NCBI GenBank assembly: GCA_964493075.1
Contig: CAZBNU010000005.1
Coordinates: 1-44,794 of the forward strand
Length of the DNA stretch: 44,794 nt
Source of the DNA: SLFT01 sp964493075
Lineage (GTDB): Bacteria > Hydrogenedentota > Hydrogenedentia > Hydrogenedentales > CAITNO01
Reading direction: 5' to 3'
The translations under genes and the position numbers were made by a program. This document shows, in pieces, positions 17,034-24,324 of the stretch. Position 1 is the stretch's first letter, and each line of letters opens with the position of its first letter. Under the pieces are notes generated by a model. The model was not told where the DNA came from, ran no database searches, and was given only the letters and a program-made list of their open reading frames with translations.

Positions 17034-17489
17034 TTATGCGTTACCGGTGTCGGTCATTGTAGCATCGAAACGGGCGGTTACGGTGCTCGCAAGTCCGCCG
17101 CGAGGCTTGCAGATTATTTCAACCTTCATGCGTCTGGGACGGCATGCGGCAACTAAATCCTCAAGCATGCGGTTTACAAGATGTTCATACCAGATGCCCA
17201 CATTGCGGTAGGATAACAGATAGTATTTTAGAGAGCGCAATTCCAGGCATTGCTGGTCAGGTACATAAGATATGATTACCGTTGCAAAATCAGGAAGACC
17301 GGAAAAGGGGCAGACCGAAGTGAATTCATCGGTTTCCGTAACAATTTCCATTTCCCTGCCTGACGGCGTGTTGGCGTATTCATAAGGGAAGCACTCGAGA
17401 CATGCCACATCTATACCTTCCACGCCAACGAAAGGAAGAGTCTTGTCCTGTGCGGCAAATTGTCTGGGGGCGGGTGGGTTTGTGTCCAT
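17034..17489 (-). CDS. queF: NADPH-dependent 7-cyano-7-deazaguanine reductase QueF
   Basis: 151 residues from the ATG at 17489, preferred over an upstream in-frame start at 17570 because it follows a GGAG and gives the usual length of the short (unimodular) QueF type. QueF reduces the nitrile of preQ0 to the amine preQ1, a late free-base step of queuosine tRNA modification. The key residues are present: the thioimide-forming C60 in TSVCPFSGLPDF, the Asp of PDF, and the substrate-binding block LELRSLKYYLLSYRN. The rest of the pathway (queC, queD, queE, tgt) is not in this window. The gene stands between the GT39/TPR gene and a tRNA-Leu, all on the minus strand. Confidence 0.93.
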   Translation of the reverse strand: MDTNPPAPRQFAAQDKTLPFVGVEGIDVACLECFPYEYANTPSGREMEIVTETDEFTSVCPFSGLPDFATVIISYVPDQQCLELRSLKYYLLSYRNVGIWYEHLVNRMLEDLVAACRPRRMKVEIICKPRGGLASTVTARFDATMTDTGNA

Positions 17490-17616
17490 AAGTATTTGAC
17501 TCCGTGAATTGATTGATATTTGGCGCATTATAGTAACGCTTTGAGAGGTGTAAACCCAAAAAAGAAACAAGCCACTACACCTGATTCGGTATTGCGGCTT
17601 GTGTGTTGGTAGAATA

Positions 17617-17703
17617 TGGTGCCGGAGAAAGGACTTGAACCTTCACGCCCTTGCGAGCACATGGACCTGAACCATGCGTGTCTGCCAATTCCACCACTCC
17701 GGC
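17617..17703 (-). tRNA. tRNA-Leu (anticodon CAG), CCA encoded
   Basis: On the minus strand the sequence starts GCCGGAGTGGTGGAATTGG and closes with CTCCGGC, forming a perfect 7-bp acceptor stem. This is followed by discriminator A and an encoded CCA (17619-17617). The anticodon stem GCATG/CATGT holds CAG, which reads CUG leucine codons. A class II long variable arm (TGCTCGCAAGGGCG) and a T-arm with GGTTCAAGTCC are present. The type (Leu, class II, A discriminator) is consistent throughout. Confidence 0.96.
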
Positions 17704-17871
17704 ACTTGACGACGCATACTCTACTGAAAAAAACAGGGGAAAGTCAATTTTTTTATATGATGGATTGCGATTTGCTTGTTGTTTCAGAAAGGCTTGTGGC
17801 ATACTTACCACCCGTGAGTTGTTATTCTGGACGTGTTTTTAGATATACCGGTGAAGGAGTCCAAATCGGAA

Positions 17872-18807
17872 ATGACCGATGGGCATAAGACCATAGAAGA
17901 ACAAAAAAAAGAACGGGAGTTTGCCCGGGAAAACCGGAAACGTATAGTTCGTTTTGTGGTGGTTTTTGTGTGCATAGCTCTCGCCTTGTTGATTTCATAT
18001 CGTTATGCACGGCATACAAGGGCGAATGATCGCTATCTGTTTGAGGCCGCCAGAGATACTGCCTGGGTGCTTGACAGGGTCGGCGATGCTGAGTTGGAGC
18101 CGTATACCTATGGCAAGAAGAACCCGCAGGAAATACGTGCTGAGAGGGCGGCATGGTTACAAGGGCGGGCTGAAGCCACGGCTGAAGAGATTGCAAGGGC
18201 TGATGCTTCTCCTCTGTCGGCCTGGGAGCGCTGGGCGCATAGGGCAATGGAGGCGCGGCGCAGCCCGAACCCCCGTGAGAACGGGCCACGGGTGCAGTTT
18301 GTTTTTCGCCACGGCATCTCATCCCGTATTTCCGTGCTGTCAGGCAGAGTAAATGAGATTGAGAGCAATCTTGAAATAAGTGCTGCAGAAAGAAAAGAGC
18401 GGTTAATGCCGCTTCAGGAAGAGTTGCAGCGATTGCGCGACGAGCAACGCGTTTTGCGTAGCCAGAAGGGTGGGCTTGATAAGGATGAAACCCTGGCGTT
18501 CTCCTTCATTCTTGTCCCCGAATGTGGTGCTATCGAAATTATGGCCATATTCCTGGCCGCTGTAATTGCGTTTCCGACTACATGGCGGAAGCGTATGGTT
18601 GGCATTGTTGCAGGCGCTCCCATCATGTATGGCGTTAACATCTTTCGGTTGACAGTGCTTGCCATTGTGGGTGCGCTTGACCAGAGCAAAGGGCGCATCT
18701 GGTTTAGCTTTGCACATGAGTATGTGTGGCAGGCCGTCTATATTGTCTTTGTTGTGGCAGTGTGGCTGCTTTGGGTGGAGTATGTGGTGAAAGGGAAGCG
18801 CACATGA
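17872..18807 (+). CDS. Exosortase (XrtH-like) with long coiled-coil insertion
   Basis: 311 residues from the ATG at 17872, with GAAGGAG 12 bases before it (a GTG at 17833 would add 13). Exosortases are membrane transpeptidases that process proteins carrying a C-terminal sorting signal. The catalytic triad positions sit in the last 100 residues: C218 in VPECGAIE, R259 in NIFRLTV, and H282 in FAHEYVWQ, spread over three or four membrane helices (AIEIMAIFLAAVIAFP, GIVAGAPIMYGVNIF, AVYIVFVVAVWLLWVEYV). This matches the short XrtH-type core. Unusually, one N-terminal helix (about 26-45) is followed by roughly 170 hydrophilic residues with a coiled coil (about 152-199). The stop overlaps the next gene's start by ATGA. 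No sorted substrate is visible in the window. Confidence 0.78.
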   Translation: MTDGHKTIEEQKKEREFARENRKRIVRFVVVFVCIALALLISYRYARHTRANDRYLFEAARDTAWVLDRVGDAELEPYTYGKKNPQEIRAERAAWLQGRAEATAEEIARADASPLSAWERWAHRAMEARRSPNPRENGPRVQFVFRHGISSRISVLSGRVNEIESNLEISAAERKERLMPLQEELQRLRDEQRVLRSQKGGLDKDETLAFSFILVPECGAIEIMAIFLAAVIAFPTTWRKRMVGIVAGAPIMYGVNIFRLTVLAIVGALDQSKGRIWFSFAHEYVWQAVYIVFVVAVWLLWVEYVVKGKRT

Positions 18808-19400
18808 ACAATGGAACGAGCAAATGGAGTGTGCCCATCTTTTGCGTAAAATTTATTGTTTTCGTTGTGGTGTTGGTTGTTCTGTGGTGGTGGCTTGTGT
18901 TGCCCACTTATGGGAAGTTGCTGCTTCAGGTGACAGGTATGCCCTTAAAATACCTGTTTAAGATGCCTATCGAATCGGGGGCTATCATTGTGGACGGCGT
19001 TTTGAATACCAAGACAATTTTGGAATTTGTTGTGGATGGCCATCGACGTGGTATGCCCATTGCCCTGCTTGTTACCAACCTGCCGCCTTATGTTGCTCTC
19101 GTACTGGCGACTGCAGGCATCACACTGAAACGGCGTATTCTGATACTCTTCTACGGGTGCGGCATCCTCTGTTTTTTTCATGTGGCATTTATTATTTTGG
19201 CGTTGCGTTTGTCCAATGTAATGACGCCTGGCAGCGAAATCCCCACGGCGGTAGTCCAGTTCTTTTTGACTTTGCCTTTCATGTTGTGGATTGTCTTTGC
19301 CTATTGGGGAAAACTCACTGCGTTCTTTTCTGACAGCCCAGAGGCAGTGCCGCAGGACTCAAAGCCAGCAGATGATGCCACGGACGTTTCTGGTTCTTGA
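18804..19400 (+). CDS. Exosortase-associated multi-pass membrane protein
   Basis: 198 residues from the ATG at 18804, which overlaps the exosortase stop (ATGA), so the two are translationally coupled. Four or five hydrophobic helices are visible (FCVKFIVFVVVLVVLWWWLVLP, IALLVTNLPPYVALVLATAGI, ILILFYGCGILCFFHVAFIILAL, VVQFFLTLPFMLWIVFAYW). A loop between the first and second contains GAIIVDGVLNTKTILEFVVDGHRRG, and a short acidic tail closes the protein. I do not recognise a catalytic motif. XrtH-type exosortases in other bacteria are often paired with a small membrane protein of this kind, so a partner role in the sorting reaction is likely but inferred from position. An earlier in-frame start would lie inside the exosortase gene and lacks a ribosome site. 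Confidence 0.7.
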   Translation: MNNGTSKWSVPIFCVKFIVFVVVLVVLWWWLVLPTYGKLLLQVTGMPLKYLFKMPIESGAIIVDGVLNTKTILEFVVDGHRRGMPIALLVTNLPPYVALVLATAGITLKRRILILFYGCGILCFFHVAFIILALRLSNVMTPGSEIPTAVVQFFLTLPFMLWIVFAYWGKLTAFFSDSPEAVPQDSKPADDATDVSGS

Positions 19401-19424
19401 AATCTCCCAGCGTAGGATCAGCGG

Positions 19425-21581
19425 TTATTGCCATACTTCGTCGCCGGGGCGGTATTCCACCTGTTTGTTTTTCATGAGTTCTTCGTAGTCGAGCCATACG
19501 GGCCGGAATTCTTCTTTTACAAAAAGGTGTGCCTGATCTGCATAGTGAGGGCTTTCGGCGTTTATGGTTGCGCTGCCATACTGGTGTATCGCGTTTGAGT
19601 GTACGGCGCCGTCGGCATCCCAAGTGACCATTACAATGAAACAGTCCCCGGCCACGGCACGCAGATACTCACCATTCCAGTGACCGTAAATGCAACGCAA
19701 GGTGTCGGGACCGCCCGCGACCGGCAGACTTTCTTTACCCCTGATCAGGCGGTTGATTTCATGCCAGGGCACATCTACCCGTCCATATTTCTCCTTTAAC
19801 TGGTGAGCGCGCTCCACAAATATTTCCCCAATGTCAGGGATGGGATTGCCGAACATTTGCGCCCGAATAACCGGCTCCATGGAAAGGACGGAAATGGCGG
19901 TTCCTGTGCTGTCCAGTTCTGCGGCACCGTCCCAATTGCGTAGTATTTCCAATGCTTCCTGAACAACGGGGTCATCGTCCTTGATGGTGTCGAGAATCTG
20001 CTGCCTGAGTGTGGCGGCGGCAGATGCTTCAGAATAGCGCTTGTCGAGTTTGTAGGCATAAAACTCTTCTTCAGTGATGCTGTCATCGCCTCCGTAGAGT
20101 TCCAGTGCGCGCAGGGCACGGTTGGTCATAATGTCGGGATTTTCCACACCTAGGCTTTCTGGATAATCCGCTGGGTCGGGATTGTCATCGCCGGTGGTGG
20201 TGCGGAAAGGCGTAGAGTTACAGTTCTGGATAAAACCGCTGGCCGGATTTTTTACTTGAGGTAATTGCTCAAAGGGCAGATATTCTGTCCAGAGTAGTTC
20301 GGAGGTATCGCCGGGAAGGTAGCCACGCCAGTCATACCGGTCGTCGCGAATAGGCAGCAAGGCATTGTAGAGGTACCAAATATTTCCGGTTTTGTCGGCG
20401 TAGCCCACGTTGAAAGAGGGGATTGCACGGATACGCATGGCATTTTCAAATTCTTCAAAACTACGTGCTTTACCCATGCGGTACCACTGCTCCACCTGCC
20501 GGATATCGCCATAGCCGGCAAAACGGATGGCATAGACCCCGTGTGGCCTGCGAATAACCGGACCGTGTACAGACCAGAGGGTTTCGCGTGGGATGGGGAC
20601 GCGGAGGTTGCCCCACAGTTTGACCTCCATTACGGCTTTCCCTTTTTCCAGTTCCAGGTATTCGCCGTCGAAGAGATATTTATCAGGATCGTCGGGATGC
20701 ATTTCCAATACATAGATATCGCATAGGTCGGGTAGGTTTACCGTATGTGCCCAGCCCAGGTCCGGGTTGTGTCCATGAAGGACGACTGGGCTTCCGGGAA
20801 ACACGCCGCCGATAATGTCCATGCCTTCTTCACTCTTCATGCGGGCTTCATACCAGGCCACTGGTCCTTCGAAGGGCTGGTGTGAATTTACCGCCAGATG
20901 TGTTTTTCCGTCCGGGGTGCGACTGGGCGAAACGGCCATCGTGTTCGATCCAATAGGCAGTCCTTTGCTTAAGGTGCCGCCGGAACGTGCCTGCTCAGGA
21001 CGTGATACTTCTTTTGTCCGTTCAGCACCCATGATTCCTTTTATCTGCCTTTCCATGCCAAAGAAAAATGGGGTGCGCATGGCGAAGCCCGTGACAATGT
21101 CTTTTCCTGTGGCTGGAAGCAGACTGGTATTCGCCTTTTCGGGATGCAACGCCATGTAGTGATTGAAGCCTTCTGCATAGGCCTCACAAATGGCGCGTGT
21201 CTCCGGCGAAAGCTGCTTTTCGTATTCCCGCTCCACAATATCACGAAAGCGGAAAAGATGATACAGATAGTCGAAGGGAACGCCGGAACGCCCTGCCATA
21301 GAGGCATATTTGCCCCGTCCCATTAGGAAGGTTGCCCAGCTGTTTTCGAAGTCATCCTCTATTTGCGCCCAGCCGAGGCCGTATGCACAGTCTGCATCCG
21401 TTTTACCGTAAATGTGGGGGACGCCCCAGGTATCTCGGATAATGCGGACATCATATTTGCCCGGGGGCGGAATGAGGGATTTCAGGTCAACGGCGGGCGG
21501 TTCCTGGCAGCCGGAAATAAAAACGATGGTTACTGAAAAAACGACGGCCACTGCCAGCGTAGGGAAAAGTCTTTGTCTCAT
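19425..21581 (-). CDS. Penicillin acylase-family Ntn-hydrolase lipoprotein
   Basis: 718 residues. The signal peptide ends in the lipobox FISGC25, so the mature protein should be lipid-anchored. The alpha-chain region has VRIIRDTWGVPHIYGKTDADCAYGLGWAQIEDDF, typical of the family. The beta chain begins at Ser212 in PIGSNTMAVSP, where autocleavage between Gly211 and Ser212 would expose the N-terminal nucleophile. HQPFEGPVAWYEA and GSPVVLHGHNPDLGWAHTVN follow as expected. Relatives hydrolyse the amide bond of beta-lactam side chains, acyl-homoserine lactones or other N-acyl compounds; the substrate here cannot be told. Length fits the family. It converges on the exosortase operon with 24 bases between stops, and AAAGGAAG precedes the start. 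It is divergent from ahcY. Confidence 0.9.
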   Translation of the reverse strand: MRQRLFPTLAVAVVFSVTIVFISGCQEPPAVDLKSLIPPPGKYDVRIIRDTWGVPHIYGKTDADCAYGLGWAQIEDDFENSWATFLMGRGKYASMAGRSGVPFDYLYHLFRFRDIVEREYEKQLSPETRAICEAYAEGFNHYMALHPEKANTSLLPATGKDIVTGFAMRTPFFFGMERQIKGIMGAERTKEVSRPEQARSGGTLSKGLPIGSNTMAVSPSRTPDGKTHLAVNSHQPFEGPVAWYEARMKSEEGMDIIGGVFPGSPVVLHGHNPDLGWAHTVNLPDLCDIYVLEMHPDDPDKYLFDGEYLELEKGKAVMEVKLWGNLRVPIPRETLWSVHGPVIRRPHGVYAIRFAGYGDIRQVEQWYRMGKARSFEEFENAMRIRAIPSFNVGYADKTGNIWYLYNALLPIRDDRYDWRGYLPGDTSELLWTEYLPFEQLPQVKNPASGFIQNCNSTPFRTTTGDDNPDPADYPESLGVENPDIMTNRALRALELYGGDDSITEEEFYAYKLDKRYSEASAAATLRQQILDTIKDDDPVVQEALEILRNWDGAAELDSTGTAISVLSMEPVIRAQMFGNPIPDIGEIFVERAHQLKEKYGRVDVPWHEINRLIRGKESLPVAGGPDTLRCIYGHWNGEYLRAVAGDCFIVMVTWDADGAVHSNAIHQYGSATINAESPHYADQAHLFVKEEFRPVWLDYEELMKNKQVEYRPGDEVWQ

Positions 21582-21824
21582 TGGCTATCCACTTCCTTTA
21601 TTATGAAGGTAAGAATCATCACATGTGCTTCAAGAGAAACCCTTTGCCTTCAGGTTGCATGCACCTCATAAGACCATAGAGTCTTTCATAAAGTTTCAGG
21701 GTAGGGTTATCCTGTTGACCGGCGTAATTGCGGTTTTAAGGTACGGGTGGATACCGGGCTTACTGAACGGGTACAATACCTCAGGCGGCAAATCTTGTAA
21801 CAACCAATTAAGGAGACTATTCAC

Positions 21825-23282
21825 ATGGCAGTTGCCTCAGTTATTATCCCCGACACAACAGAAACTCCCGCGTACAAAGTTGCAGATATGAGTCTGGCAT
21901 CTTGGGGACGCATTGAGATAGAGATGGCCGAAAAGGAAATGCCCGGATTGATGGCGATACGGGAGCGCTATGCACCGCAGCAGCCGCTTAAAGGCGCCCT
22001 TGTAATGGGGTCGCTGCATATGACCATCCAGACGGCGGTATTGATTGAAACGCTGGTTGCCTTGGGCGCCGAGGTGCGCTGGGCCAGTTGCAATATCTTT
22101 TCCACACAGGACCATGCCGCCGCAGCTATTGCCGCCACCGGCGTTCCTGTGTTTGCGTGGAAGGGCGAGACACTGGAGGAATACTGGTGGTGTACCTATC
22201 AGGCCATGCGTTTCCCCGGCGATCGGACGCTAAGCATGATTGTGGACGATGGGGGAGATGCTACCTTACTCATTCACCGCGGCTGCGCTCTGGAAAAGCA
22301 TTTTGTGGAAACTGGCGAACTACTTCCCATTTGTCGTGATAACCACGAAATTGAGGTAGTGGACACTCTGTTGCATCGTATTCATGGTGAAGACCCGGAT
22401 TACTGGCATCGTGTGGCGGCAGGTTGGGTGGGTGTTTCCGAAGAGACTACCACGGGCGTGCATCGCCTGTATCATATGATGCGGGACGGCAGCCTTCTCA
22501 CGCGCGCCATGAATGTGAACGACAGCGTCACCAAATCGAAGTTTGACAACCTCTATGGTTGCCGCGAATCCCTGGCGGACGGCATCAAGCGTGCCACGGA
22601 CATCATGGTTGCAGGTAAAGTGGTTGTGGTGGCAGGATATGGCGATGTGGGCAAGGGATGCGCTGATGCCATGCGTGGGCTGGGCGCCCGAGTAATAATC
22701 ACTGAAATAGACCCCATTTGTGCGCTGCAGGCGGCCATGGAGGGGTATCAGGTTATGAAAATGAACGATGCAGCGGCTCTGGGTGACATTTTTGTTACCT
22801 CTACTGGGTGCTGTAATGTTATTACCATAGAACACATGGAAGCCATGAAAGATCAGGCTATTGTGTGCAATATCGGTCATTTTGATTCAGAAATCGACAT
22901 GAATAGTTTGGAGAAGCGGTCTGATATTAGAGAAATCAATGTCAAGCCACAGGTAGATAAGTTTGTATTCCCAGATGGCAAGGAAATTATCATGCTGGCC
23001 CGTGGACGTCTGGTGAATCTGGGCTGCGCCACAGGGCACCCCTCGTTTGTTATGTCCAATTCCTTTACCAATCAGACCCTTGCACAAATCGCACTGTATA
23101 CGGAATCGGATAAATATGAAATTGGCAAGGTCTACACGCTGCCAAAGGCATTGGACGAAGAGGTGGCGCGGCTTCATCTTGGAAAGCTTGGGGTGGAGCT
23201 GGACACATTGACAGACGTACAGGCCAATTACCTGGGCGTGCCTGTTGAGGGTCCCTACAAACCCGATACCTATCGGTACTAA
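21825..23282 (+). CDS. ahcY: Adenosylhomocysteinase
   Basis: 485 residues, with AAGGAG nine bases before the ATG. The cytoplasmic NAD-dependent enzyme splits S-adenosylhomocysteine into homocysteine and adenosine, keeping methylation reactions running. Visible features include CNIFSTQDHAAAAIA, the NLYGCRESLADGIKRATD lead-in, the Rossmann motif VVVAGYGDVGKGCA, NIGHFDSEIDM, and the conserved C-terminus GPYKPDTYRY that completes the NAD site of a neighbouring subunit. The last codons (23271-23282) belong to a 22-bp segment that is repeated at 23579-23600 beyond the inverted-repeat element. I looked for an SAH riboswitch in the 243 bases upstream and could not recognise one. Confidence 0.97.
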   Translation: MAVASVIIPDTTETPAYKVADMSLASWGRIEIEMAEKEMPGLMAIRERYAPQQPLKGALVMGSLHMTIQTAVLIETLVALGAEVRWASCNIFSTQDHAAAAIAATGVPVFAWKGETLEEYWWCTYQAMRFPGDRTLSMIVDDGGDATLLIHRGCALEKHFVETGELLPICRDNHEIEVVDTLLHRIHGEDPDYWHRVAAGWVGVSEETTTGVHRLYHMMRDGSLLTRAMNVNDSVTKSKFDNLYGCRESLADGIKRATDIMVAGKVVVVAGYGDVGKGCADAMRGLGARVIITEIDPICALQAAMEGYQVMKMNDAAALGDIFVTSTGCCNVITIEHMEAMKDQAIVCNIGHFDSEIDMNSLEKRSDIREINVKPQVDKFVFPDGKEIIMLARGRLVNLGCATGHPSFVMSNSFTNQTLAQIALYTESDKYEIGKVYTLPKALDEEVARLHLGKLGVELDTLTDVQANYLGVPVEGPYKPDTYRY

Positions 23283-23600
23283 ACGCAATCGTACTAATGC
23301 GGGCGTTGCCAGCAACAACCTGGAACAACTATGGATTATAAGCAAAAAATGGGGACTGCCCTTGGCGCATATGGGGGCTGCGAATCACATGTTAGACTTG
23401 ATGCGCCAGGGCTGTCCCCGCTTTTTTGCGGCTTTGACACACACGCCCGAAAAAATCGGGGACAGTTCCGTCGCCGGGCCTTTACTGCGACAAACCGATC
23501 TCGCATAAAATCAGGCACCCATTATTCCCTTCGTAACTATTTGGAATTGCGACGGGAACAGTCCCCATTTTTTCTTCGTATCGGTACTAAACGCAATCGT
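23271..23600 (+). repeat. 22-bp direct repeat flanking element copy 2
   Basis: Bases 23271-23292, which include the last codons and stop of ahcY, are repeated exactly at 23579-23600. Between them lie 33 unrelated bases and the 250-bp inverted-repeat element. This looks like a target duplication made when the element arrived, although 22 bp is long for that; recombination between repeats is the alternative. ahcY keeps its full C-terminus. Confidence 0.75.
23326..23575 (+). mobile_element. Inverted-repeat element, copy 2 (MITE-like)
   Basis: Core 23344-23573, 230 bases long like copy 1, with the same perfect 15-bp terminal inverted repeats at 23344-23358 and 23559-23573. The two copies lie in the same orientation and differ by scattered substitutions (for example CTCGGCGCATACAAGTG against CTTGGCGCATATGGGGG), so they are not recent duplicates of each other. 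The internal CTGTCCCC and GGGGACAG motifs and the T6 and A5 hairpins are conserved between copies, which suggests that the folded form matters. It separates ahcY from cmk, and its hairpins could also terminate the ahcY transcript. Confidence 0.8.
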
Positions 23601-23616
23601 GCTATAACACTCCTTC

Positions 23617-24324
23617 ATGGCGGACGCAGTGAATACCAAGAGTCATAGCGGTGATAAAATAGTGGCAATTGACGGCCCTGCCGGCGCTGGGAAAAGCAGT
23701 GTGTCGCGTCGGGTTGCTTCGGAACTCGGACTTGCCTTCCTTGATACAGGGGCCATGTATCGGGCCGCTACTTGGCGTGCGTTGAAACTTGGTGTGCCGC
23801 TGGATGGGCCGGAGGCCCTGACACAATGTACTGCTGAAATGCGTCTTGAGATGACGGAGACGGATTCAGGGTTACTTGTTAGTGTGGATGGCGAGGACGT
23901 TTCCGAAGTAATCCGTACACCAGAGGTTACGCGCAACATTTACAGGCTTGACCAGGTGTCCGGGGTGCGCCGCCATCTTGTGGAACTACAGCGCATTTTT
24001 GGGTGTCGTCGCCCTACTGTGGCGGAAGGCCGTGATATTGGCACCGTAGTTTTTCCCGTAGCCCGGTGCAAGATTTATCTGGATGCTTCACTGGAATGTC
24101 GTGCAAAAAGGCGTGCGCTTGAATTGGAGGCAAAAGGGATGCCCGTGGATTTTGAGGCGTTAGTCGAAGAGATTCGCGACCGTGATGAAAAGAGCATGAC
24201 CCGTGCGGATTCTCCCCTTCGACGCGCCGATGATGCTGTTCTCGTGGATACCACCACTATGGACCAGGAGCAGGTTGTGGCACGGCTGGTTGCCATGGCA
24301 CGGGAACGTCTATGTCAGCAGTAA
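23617..24324 (+). CDS. cmk: Cytidylate kinase
   Basis: 235 residues. Cmk phosphorylates CMP and dCMP with ATP in the cytoplasm. The P-loop is GPAGAGKSSVS, preceded by KIVAIDG, and followed by LGLAFLDTGAMYRAATW, the typical CMP-binding region. AEGRDIGTVVFPVARCKIYLDASLECRAKRRALE and REIRDRDEKSMTRADSPLRRADDAVLVDTT complete the fold with the LID arginines. The ribosome site before the ATG at 23617 is weak (TCCTTC region only), so a start a few codons later cannot be excluded. The 3' end overlaps recJ by 13 bases, so the two are translated together. Upstream is the repeat element, which may have displaced or supplied its promoter. Confidence 0.96.
   Translation: MADAVNTKSHSGDKIVAIDGPAGAGKSSVSRRVASELGLAFLDTGAMYRAATWRALKLGVPLDGPEALTQCTAEMRLEMTETDSGLLVSVDGEDVSEVIRTPEVTRNIYRLDQVSGVRRHLVELQRIFGCRRPTVAEGRDIGTVVFPVARCKIYLDASLECRAKRRALELEAKGMPVDFEALVEEIRDRDEKSMTRADSPLRRADDAVLVDTTTMDQEQVVARLVAMARERLCQQ

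Noticed and set aside
17616..17888. 90-residue ORF on the plus strand over the tRNA
   Set aside because: It is the complement of tRNA-Leu(CAG) and has no ribosome site or homology.
18726..18803. Upstream in-frame start for the exosortase partner protein
   Set aside because: It lies inside the exosortase gene. The ATG at 18804 gives the classical ATGA overlap.
21582..21824. SAH riboswitch before ahcY
   Set aside because: No stretch resembling the conserved SAH-aptamer core could be found.
23331..23648. 105-residue ORF through element copy 2
   Set aside because: Copy 1 carries one extra A in the same region and breaks the frame. Conservation lies in the palindromes, not the codons.
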